Positions 58,303 through 64,000 of a stretch of 64,000 bases of DNA are shown here, piece by piece. Origin of the DNA: Modestobacter sp. L9-4. GTDB taxonomy: Bacteria; Actinomycetota; Actinomycetes; Mycobacteriales; Geodermatophilaceae. Location: the NCBI RefSeq assembly GCF_019112525.1, contig NZ_CP077800.1:2666001-2730000 (forward strand), read 5' to 3'. Positions within the stretch are counted from its first letter, which is position 1. Each line of letters opens with the position of its first letter. The position numbers and the translations under genes are program-made. Under the pieces are notes generated by a model. That model was given only the letters and a program-made list of their open reading frames with translations, ran no database searches and was not told the origin of the DNA.

Positions 58303-59003
58303 CGCAGCTCACCGGCCCCGGTCGACGCCGGCTCGCCCGTCTCCGGGCGGAGGACGCCGAGGCGCTCCAGCTCGGGGCGGGCGTTGACGGTGAGCACCCG
58401 GAACAGCAGCACCCCGAGCAGCCCCTCGGCCAGCGCCAGCGGGATCTGCGTGACGGCGAAGACCCCGAGGAACTTGGCCGCGGCACCGAGGAAGCCGCTG
58501 GTCGCGTCCGGGTGCGCCCAGGCCAGCTGCAGCGCGGTGGTGACGTAGGTCGACAGGTCCGACAGCGCCATCGCCGCGAACACCGCCGGCAGCAGGCCGC
58601 CGCCCAGGCGCGTCACGAGCCGGTAGGCGCCGTAGCCGACCCACGGCCCGACGATCGCCATCGAGAACGCGTTCGCACCGAGCGTGGTCAGCCCGCCGTG
58701 GGCCAACAGCAGCGCCTGGAACAGCAGCACGATGGTGCCGAGCAGGGCCATCACCGGCGGCCGGAACAGCACCGCGCCCAGCCCGGTGCCGGTGGGGTGG
58801 CTCGAGCTGCCGGTGACCGAGGGCAGCTTGATCGCGCTCAGCACGAAGGTGAAGGCACCGGCCGCGCCCAGCAGCAGTGTGGCCTCAGGGTGCTCGCGCA
58901 CCTCCTTGACCACGCAGCGGGCGCCGTGGACGACGAACGGGGCGGCCGCGACGGTCCAGCCGATGGCGTGCGCGGGCGGGAGGAACCCCTCAGCGATGTG
59001 CAT
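58299..59003 (-). CDS. cbiM: Cobalt ECF transporter substrate-specific component CbiM
   Basis: 234 residues, polytopic. It starts MHIAEGFLP, the conserved N-terminus whose amino group and His2 bind the metal. Further His in [15 protein letters not shown] and the family's [18 protein letters not shown] region are present. It selects Co2+ (or Ni2+); Co2+ is inferred from the cobalamin operon. Its start lies inside the end of cobB (14-base overlap). Confidence 0.96.
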   Translation of the reverse strand: MHIAEGFLPPAHAIGWTVAAAPFVVHGARCVVKEVREHPEATLLLGAAGAFTFVLSAIKLPSVTGSSSHPTGTGLGAVLFRPPVMALLGTIVLLFQALLLAHGGLTTLGANAFSMAIVGPWVGYGAYRLVTRLGGGLLPAVFAAMALSDLSTYVTTALQLAWAHPDATSGFLGAAAKFLGVFAVTQIPLALAEGLLGVLLFRVLTVNARPELERLGVLRPETGEPASTGAGELR

Positions 59004-60369
59004 GGTCGGACCTCTCGGGGACCCGCGCTGCCGCGGCGACGAAGCGGGAGGCCATGCCCGGCGACCCCGCCCAGTTGAGGTGCAGATAGGAGGCGTGCAC
59101 GTTGCCGGTGACGAACCCCTCCGGCCCGTCGGCGTTCCACTGCCAGGCCGGGGTGGCGCCCGCGGCGGGGCCGGCGGTGGTGCGGTGGAACTCGTGCCCG
59201 CGCACCCGGGTGCCGGCCGGGGCCAGCACGCTGTCGGTGAGCGCGACCGCCGACCGGTAGCCCAGCGTCAGCTTCGGGTGCATGGCCGTGGTGGTGGGCA
59301 GGACGCCGCACATCGGCTCGCCGTCCAGCTCCTGGGACAGGTAGAGCAGCCCGGCGCACTCGGCGGCGATCGGGCCACCGGCGGCGGCGAGCGCGGCGAT
59401 CGCCGTCCGCAGGCCGACGTTGGCGGCCAGCGCGCTGGCGTGCACCTCCGGGAAGCCGCCGCCGACGACGAGTGCACGGGTGCCCTCGGGCAGGGCGTCG
59501 TCCCGGAGCGGGTCGACGGTGACCACGTCGGCGCCGGCCGCGGCGAGCAGCTCGGCGGTCTCGGCGTAGCCGAAGGTGAAGGCCGGCCCACCGGCCACGG
59601 CGACGACCGGGCGGCCCTCGACGCGGGTCACCTCGGCGGCCGGGTCCCAGGGGTCGCCGGCCAGGTCGGAGGCGGTGCGGGCCAGCCGCAGGACGGCGTC
59701 CAGGTCGATGCTCGACTCGACGACTGCGCCCAGGGCCCGCACGGTGTTGATGGCCTCCGCCGACCGCTCGGCCGCCGGCACCAGCCCGAGGTGGCGCGAC
59801 GGCGTCTGCAGCTCCGCGATCCGACGGACGGCGCCCAGCACCGGCACCCCGGCCGCGCCGAGCGCCTCGCGCAGGATCGCCTCGTGCCGGTCGCTGCCGA
59901 CCCGGTTGAGGACGACGCCACCGATCCGCACGGTCGGGTCGAAGGTGGCGAACCCGTGCACCAGGGCGGCGACGCTGCGGGCCTGCGAGGCGGCGTCGAC
60001 GACCAGCACCACGGGGGCCTGCAGGTGGGTGGCCAGCTGGGCGGTGGAGCCGTAGCCGGGCTCGACGCTGGCGTGCGCGGCGCCGTCGAACAGCCCCATC
60101 ACGCCCTCGACCACCGCGACGTCGGCGCCGCGGGAGCCGTGCAGGAACAGCGGGGTGACCCGGTCGTCGCCGACCAGCCACTTGTCCAGGTTGCGGCCCG
60201 GGCGACCGGCGGCGAGGCCGTGGTAGCCGGGGTCGATGTAGTCCGGACCCACCTTGTGCGGACTGACCCGCAGCCCGCGGTTGGTGAGCGCGGCGATCAG
60301 CCCGGTCGTGATCGACGTCTTCCCGGCGTTCGACGACGGCGCCGCGACCACGATCCGCGGGATGTTCAT
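58990..60369 (-). CDS. cobB: Cobyrinate a,c-diamide synthase
   Basis: 459 residues. N-terminal ATP-binding domain ([21 protein letters not shown]-loop-like SNAGKTS) and a C-terminal class I glutamine amidotransferase-like domain ([11 protein letters not shown] with the catalytic Cys, and a later His in HEFHRTT). It amidates the a and c side chains of the corrin ring with glutamine. ATG at 60369 is chosen since the conserved fold starts there; the ORF's upstream 27 codons are not conserved-looking. It follows cobO after about 100 bases in the same operon. Confidence 0.95.
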   Translation of the reverse strand: MNIPRIVVAAPSSNAGKTSITTGLIAALTNRGLRVSPHKVGPDYIDPGYHGLAAGRPGRNLDKWLVGDDRVTPLFLHGSRGADVAVVEGVMGLFDGAAHASVEPGYGSTAQLATHLQAPVVLVVDAASQARSVAALVHGFATFDPTVRIGGVVLNRVGSDRHEAILREALGAAGVPVLGAVRRIAELQTPSRHLGLVPAAERSAEAINTVRALGAVVESSIDLDAVLRLARTASDLAGDPWDPAAEVTRVEGRPVVAVAGGPAFTFGYAETAELLAAAGADVVTVDPLRDDALPEGTRALVVGGGFPEVHASALAANVGLRTAIAALAAAGGPIAAECAGLLYLSQELDGEPMCGVLPTTTAMHPKLTLGYRSAVALTDSVLAPAGTRVRGHEFHRTTAGPAAGATPAWQWNADGPEGFVTGNVHASYLHLNWAGSPGMASRFVAAAARVPERSDHAHR

Positions 60370-60466
60370 CGGGTCGCCGTCCGGTCGAGTGGGGAGTTGC
60401 TGCTGCCGACACGGGAGGACGCGCCGACACGGACGACCGCGACCGCGCACTCGGCTGCGTGGGCGG

Positions 60467-61081
60467 TCACCACTCGATCCCCCGCTGGCCCTTCTGGCCG
60501 GCGTCCATCGGGTGCTTGACCTTGGTCATCTCCACGACCAGGTCGGCGGCCTCGACGAGCCGGGGGTGGGCGTCGCGCCCGGTGATGACGACGTGCTGGT
60601 TGCCCGGCCGGTTCGTCAGCGTCTCCACCACGTCCTCGACGTCGACCCAGCCCCACTTCATCGGGTAGGTGAACTCGTCGAGCACGTAGAAGCGGTGCGC
60701 CTCGGCGGCCAGGTCGCGCTTGATCTGCGCCCAGCCCTCGGCGGCGTCGGCGGCGTGGTCGGTCTCGTCGCCGGCCTTGCGCGACCACGACCAGCCCGCG
60801 CCCATCTTGTGCCAGACGACCGGGCCGCCCTCGCCGGTCTCGGTGTGCACCCGGCCCAGGACGGCGAGCACGTTCTCCTCGCCGACCTTCCACTTGGCGC
60901 TCTTGACGAACTGGTAGACCGCCACCGACCAGCCCTGGTTCCACGCGCGCATGGCCATGCCGAACGCCGCGGTGGACTTGCCCTTCATCTCCCCGGTGTG
61001 CACCGCCAGCAACGGCCGGTTGCGGCGCTGCCGGGTGGTCAGTCCGTCGACCGGGACCGCGGTCACCTGTCCCTGGGGCAC
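60467..61081 (-). CDS. cobO: Cob(I)yrinic acid a,c-diamide adenosyltransferase
   Basis: 204 residues of the CobA/BtuR/CobO type: P-loop TGEMKGKSTAAFGMAMRAWN near residue 30, then VLDEFTYPMKWGWVD and ITGRDAHPRLVEAADLV. It adds the 5'-deoxyadenosyl group to the cobalt. GTG 61081 with AGGAGG four bases upstream. Upstream space to the chelatase gene is repeat B (61088-61154), whose end provides the Shine-Dalgarno. Confidence 0.95.
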   Translation of the reverse strand: MPQGQVTAVPVDGLTTRQRRNRPLLAVHTGEMKGKSTAAFGMAMRAWNQGWSVAVYQFVKSAKWKVGEENVLAVLGRVHTETGEGGPVVWHKMGAGWSWSRKAGDETDHAADAAEGWAQIKRDLAAEAHRFYVLDEFTYPMKWGWVDVEDVVETLTNRPGNQHVVITGRDAHPRLVEAADLVVEMTKVKHPMDAGQKGQRGIEW

Positions 61082-61087
61082 TGGTCC

Positions 61088-61154
61088 TCCTCGCTGGCGC
61101 TCGTCGGGACACTGCCTGGCGCTGGGCTCATCGGTGAGCTCGCACGCTCGCTCA
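61088..61154 (-). repeat. Intra-operon repeat B (SD-bearing) between chelatase and cobO
   Basis: Same order as repeat A on the minus strand: TGAGCGAGC, GAGCTCACC, ATGAGC, CAGCGCC and the exact 18-mer GACGAGCGCCAGCGAGGA. It starts next to the chelatase TAG and ends in the Shine-Dalgarno of cobO. Confidence 0.75.
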
Positions 61155-63245
61155 CTAGGCCGCCTCTCGCGCGGTGGCGACGAGCTGCTCGGCGCCCAGC
61201 TGCTCCACCCGCATCGTCTGCGCGCCGAGCACCGCGCCCAGCGTCGCGGCCAGGCCCAGCCGCACCGGCCCGGACTCGCAGTCGACGACGACGCTGGCCA
61301 CCCCGGTCGAGGCGAGCAGCGCGGCTGCGCGGCGGGACTCGCCGAGGGAGTCGGTGCCGCGGGCGCCGGTGGCCCGGCCGTCGGTGACGAGGACGACGAG
61401 CGGCCGGCGCTGGGGGTCGCGCACCCGCTCCAGCCGCAGCGTCTCGTGCGCCCGCAGCAGCCCGGCGGCCAGCGGCGTGCGCCCGCCGGTGGGCAGGCTG
61501 GTCAGCCGGGCGGCCGCCGCCTCCACCGACCAGGTCGGGGGCAGGGTCAGCTCGGCCGCACCGCCGCGGAAGGTGATCAGCCCGACCTTGTCCCGGCGCT
61601 GGTAGGCGTCCATCAGCAGCGACAGGACGGCGCCCTTCACCGCGGCCATCCGCGACCGGGCGCCCATCGAGCCGCTGGCGTCGACGACGAACAGCACGAG
61701 GTTGCCCTCGCGGCCCTCGAGCGTGGCCTGGCGCAGGTCGGCGCGCTCGACCAGCAGGCCGGTGCCGCTGCGGCCGCGGGCCCGCTGGTGGGGTGCTGCG
61801 GCCAGCACGGTGTCGACCAGGTGCAGCTTCGTGACCGCGTGCTCGGGACGCCGTGAGCCGACCACCCGCCCGCGCTCGCTGCGCGCCTTGGACCGCCGGC
61901 CCGAGGCGCCCGCGCCGATGCCGGGGACCTCGAGCCGCTGCACGCGGAAGGGTGCGTCCGGGGCGACGGCCGCCTGCTCCGGCGCGGGGGCCGCGTCGGT
62001 GTGCCCGCCGCCCTCACCCCGCGGCGCCGTCGTCGGCCCCCGGTCGCCGTCCGAGCTGCCGGCCGGGCCGCCGTCCGGCTGCCCGCCGGCCGGGCCGCCG
62101 TCCCCGCCCTGAGGGCCCTCGGAGGGGCCGCCGGCGGGAGGCGTGTCCTCGCCGTCCGGGCCGTCGCCGTCGGGGCCGCCGTCGGTGGGGTCGGTGCCCT
62201 CGGGGGGCGTCGGGTCGTCGTCCGGCGGGGGGTCCTCGGGGCGGGAGTCGGCGAGCGCCTGCTCCAGCGTCTCCTCCTCCAGGCCGGGGGCGTCGAAGGG
62301 ATTGCGCCGGCGGCGGTGCGGCAGGGCGAGGCGGGCGGCGACGCGGACGTCGTCCTCGGTGACCTCGGTGCGCCCGGCCCAGGCGGCGTGGGCGATGGCG
62401 GCGCGGGCGGTGACGATGTCGGCGCGCAGGCCGTCGACGTCGAAGGCGGCGCAGACGCTCGTGACCTGGCGCAGCGCGGCGTCGCTGAGCACGACCTGGG
62501 GGAGCAGCGCGCGGGCCGCGGCGATCTGGGCGGCCAGCTCGGTCTCCGACTCCGCCCAGGCGGCGGCGAAGCCGGCGGGGTCGGCGTCGTACCCGAACCG
62601 GCGGCGGACGACCTCGGCGCGCAGCTGCGGGTCGCGCGGGGCGGCGACCTCGACGGTGAGCCCGAACCGGTCGAGCAGCTGCGGGCGCAGCTCGCCCTCC
62701 TCGGGGTTCATGGTGCCCACCAGCAGGAACCGGGCGGCGTGCCGCACCGAGACGCCCTCGCGCTCGACGTAGGCCCGGCCCAGGGCGGCGGCGTCGAGCA
62801 GCAGGTCGACCAGGTGGTCGTGCAGCAGGTTGACCTCGTCGACGTAGAGCACGCCGCGGTTGGCGCCGGCCAGCAGCCCGGGCTCGAAGCTCTTCACGCC
62901 CTCGGTGAGCGCACGCTCCAGGTCCAGCGAGCCGACGAGGCGGTCCTCCGAGGCGCCGACCGGCAGCTCGACGAGGCGGGCGGCCCGGGTCTGCGCCGGG
63001 GAGTCGGACGGGTGCGGGCCGTCGGGGCACTCGGGGTCGGGGGCGGCGGGGTCGCAGGCGAAGCGGCAGCCGGCGACGACGTCCACCGGCGGGAGGACAG
63101 CGGCCAGTGCGCGCACCGTCGTGGACTTCGCCGTCCCCTTCTCACCGCGCACCAGCACGCCGCCGACGGCGGGGGAGACGGCGTTGAGCAGGAGGGCCAG
63201 GCGCAGGTCGTCCATGCCGACGACGGCACCGAAGGGGTAGGTCAA
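61155..63245 (-). CDS. Magnesium/cobalt-chelatase-like ATPase, ChlI-ChlD fusion (VWA domain)
   Basis: 696 residues: AAA+ ATPase domain (Walker A RGEKGTAKSTTV near residue 35, VLYVDEVNLLHDH near 130), an acidic Pro/Gly/Asp-rich linker (about residues 335-420), and a C-terminal von Willebrand A domain with metal-ion site VDASGSMG near 525. It resembles bacteriochlorophyll chelatase subunits I and D fused. With a CobN-type subunit such ATPases insert cobalt into the corrin ring; no CobN is visible here. TTG 63245 is preferred because the family starts at YPFGAVVG; the GAGG is 12 bases away, inside riboswitch-controlled sequence. First gene of the operon. Confidence 0.9.
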   Translation of the reverse strand: MTYPFGAVVGMDDLRLALLLNAVSPAVGGVLVRGEKGTAKSTTVRALAAVLPPVDVVAGCRFACDPAAPDPECPDGPHPSDSPAQTRAARLVELPVGASEDRLVGSLDLERALTEGVKSFEPGLLAGANRGVLYVDEVNLLHDHLVDLLLDAAALGRAYVEREGVSVRHAARFLLVGTMNPEEGELRPQLLDRFGLTVEVAAPRDPQLRAEVVRRRFGYDADPAGFAAAWAESETELAAQIAAARALLPQVVLSDAALRQVTSVCAAFDVDGLRADIVTARAAIAHAAWAGRTEVTEDDVRVAARLALPHRRRRNPFDAPGLEEETLEQALADSRPEDPPPDDDPTPPEGTDPTDGGPDGDGPDGEDTPPAGGPSEGPQGGDGGPAGGQPDGGPAGSSDGDRGPTTAPRGEGGGHTDAAPAPEQAAVAPDAPFRVQRLEVPGIGAGASGRRSKARSERGRVVGSRRPEHAVTKLHLVDTVLAAAPHQRARGRSGTGLLVERADLRQATLEGREGNLVLFVVDASGSMGARSRMAAVKGAVLSLLMDAYQRRDKVGLITFRGGAAELTLPPTWSVEAAAARLTSLPTGGRTPLAAGLLRAHETLRLERVRDPQRRPLVVLVTDGRATGARGTDSLGESRRAAALLASTGVASVVVDCESGPVRLGLAATLGAVLGAQTMRVEQLGAEQLVATAREAA

Positions 63246-63389
63246 GGGAGCACAGGTCCTCTCCCCGGGTGTCCACGCCCGGAGGTGGCAGGAGGCGACG
63301 GCGGGAGTTCCTGACTCACCGGCTCGGGAGCCGGCTCACAGTGGCGGGACCGCGCCGGAGTCGCACCGGGCTTCCTCCACTGCCGTCGC
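63246..63389 (-). promoter_or_regulatory. Cobalamin riboswitch (aptamer 63295-63389) and expression platform
   Basis: On the minus strand, P1 arms GCGACGGC (63382-63389) and GCCGTCGC (63295-63302) close a 95-nt aptamer. Inside are GGAAGCCCGGTGCGACTCCGG, the hallmark GGTCCCGCCACTGT, and the B12 box AGTCAGGAACTCCCGCC. A hairpin with CCGGG/CCCGG arms follows, ending in GGGGAG near the first gene, which may hide the ribosome-binding site when cobalamin binds. It should repress the downstream cob-cbi operon when cobalamin is high. Confidence 0.92.
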
Positions 63390-63442
63390 AGTTCGCGTCC
63401 ATCAGACCACGGCGACACGGCACAGGACAGGGGCGGGATGTC

Positions 63443-63476
63443 TTGACGGATTGGAAAGTGATGCGCCACTCTTTCC
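63443..63476 (+). promoter_or_regulatory. Putative promoter/operator of the last genes
   Basis: -35-like TTGACG at 63443-63448, then an inverted repeat GGAAAG...CTTTCC (63453-63458, 63471-63476) ending three bases before the ATG at 63480. No clear -10 is seen. The repeat could be the site of the regulator encoded next. Confidence 0.4.
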
Positions 63477-63479
63477 GAC

Positions 63480-63941
63480 ATGGAAAGCAACCAGGTCGAT
63501 CGGGACACCGCGGTCGCCCAGCTCGCGTCCCTGCAGGCCGACCGTGCGGCACTGGCCGACCGCGCCATGCAGCCGTGGTGGTACGACGCCCTGCTCGGCG
63601 GGTGCGTCTTCCTGCTCCTGGGTGCCCAGGCCTTCGACCACCCGGTGGCCACGGTCGCCGGGGTCCTGCTCGGGGCGGGCGGGCTGGGCTGGCTGGTGTC
63701 GACCTACCGGCGGCTCACCGGCACCTCGGTGAGCGGGTTCCGCCGGGGCCCGACCCGGAAGGCGATCGCCGTGTGGCTCGTCCTGTACGTGCTCGTCGTC
63801 GTCCCGGCGTTCGTGCTGCACCTCGGGTACGACCAGCACTGGGCGATGGCCGTCGCCGGTGCCGTGCTCGGCCTCTCGATCGCGCTGATCAGCCGCTGGT
63901 GGTCCCGCATCTACGTCGCCGAGCTGCGTGGGGAGCTGTGA
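63480..63941 (+). CDS. Small membrane protein, four segments
   Basis: 153 residues, family not recognised. An N-terminal soluble helix (MESNQVDRDTAVAQLASLQA, about 30 residues) is followed by four hydrophobic segments (about residues 38-55, 58-74, 96-115 and 119-138). Its stop overlaps the GTG of the next gene (GTGA), so the pair is coupled. Membrane proteins of this kind often accompany a small regulator, which the next reading frame resembles. Confidence 0.78.
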   Translation: MESNQVDRDTAVAQLASLQADRAALADRAMQPWWYDALLGGCVFLLLGAQAFDHPVATVAGVLLGAGGLGWLVSTYRRLTGTSVSGFRRGPTRKAIAVWLVLYVLVVVPAFVLHLGYDQHWAMAVAGAVLGLSIALISRWWSRIYVAELRGEL

Positions 63942-64000
63942 CCGCCGTCCAGCCGCGGTTCGACCCGGTCGTCCACGCCGCACCGCGGCTGCAGATCTGC
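63938..64000 (+). CDS. Start of a possible winged-helix regulator (truncated at window edge)
   Basis: Only 21 codons are visible, VTAVQPRFDPVVHAAPRLQI plus one. The VVHAAPRLQI beginning resembles MarR/ArsR-like small winged-helix regulators (typically FDPVVHAPLRLQIC...). GTG overlaps the preceding stop. The identity is tentative because the gene leaves the window. Confidence 0.5.
   Translation, partial: MTAVQPRFDPVVHAAPRLQIC

Overview
The window is very GC-rich, densely packed DNA with frequent GTG and some TTG starts, stop/start overlaps (GTGA, ATGA, TGATG) and short intergenic regions. These traits, with class F sortase, MarP, Holin-X, GT87 and ArsA-pair genes, point to an actinobacterium. 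From gene content and order I infer a member of the Geodermatophilales (Blastococcus/Modestobacter/Geodermatophilus type) or a close relative; nothing in the window, such as rRNA, settles the genus. I see no prophage, insertion sequence, CRISPR array or rRNA, and one tRNA.

Layout. (1) 1-6655: a cellobiose/beta-glucoside locus laid out like Streptomyces cebR-cebEFG-bglC. A binding lipoprotein, two permeases, a GH1 beta-glucosidase and an SDR lie on the minus strand, and a LacI regulator is divergent. A 16-bp operator palindrome lies between them and strong hairpins sit inside the operon. (2) 6722-10338: a three-gene operon of circularly permuted ATP-grasp, alpha-E and transglutaminase-like proteins, with tandem inverted repeats against its -10 box. 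(3) 10335-15687: a GNAT-like protein, a SpaA-type surface protein with an LAYTG sorting signal, an ABC-F ATPase, and a solitary AbiEi/DUF559-like protein flanked by related inverted repeats. (4) 15880-22650: leuA with a leucine-rich leader peptide, a phospholipase D, and aspartokinase-asd. (5) 22772-30135: a GT87 glycosyltransferase, an S9 peptidase, two CNNM/CorC proteins, tRNA-Pro(CGG), a metallophosphoesterase and a YqeY-like protein.

(6) 30245-49305: a long block that, as I recall it, matches Mycobacterium tuberculosis Rv3667-Rv3683 in order: PonA-type PBP (here duplicated), paired ArsA-like ATPases, DUF4177, RidA-like, Crp, small membrane protein, endonuclease III, TlpA-like, NUDIX, MarP protease, epoxide hydrolase-like, Holin-X protein and acetyl-CoA synthetase. 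A fatty acid desaturase occupies the place where whiB4 is expected, and a cupredoxin lipoprotein is inserted before MarP. (7) 49429-53556: FhuF-like protein, serine hydrolase, Thr/Ala-rich secreted protein and class F sortase. (8) 63389-53601 (minus): an approximately 10-kb cobalamin operon under a cobalamin riboswitch: chelatase, cobO, cobB, cbiMNQO, a CobE-CobC fusion and a CysG/CobA-type fusion, with two genes preceded by copies of a repeat of about 70 bp that ends in a Shine-Dalgarno-like sequence. (9) 63480-64000: a small membrane protein coupled to the start of another gene.

A recurring feature is a TANNNT -10 box ending six to eight bases before a start codon that lacks a Shine-Dalgarno, consistent with leaderless or nearly leaderless transcripts.
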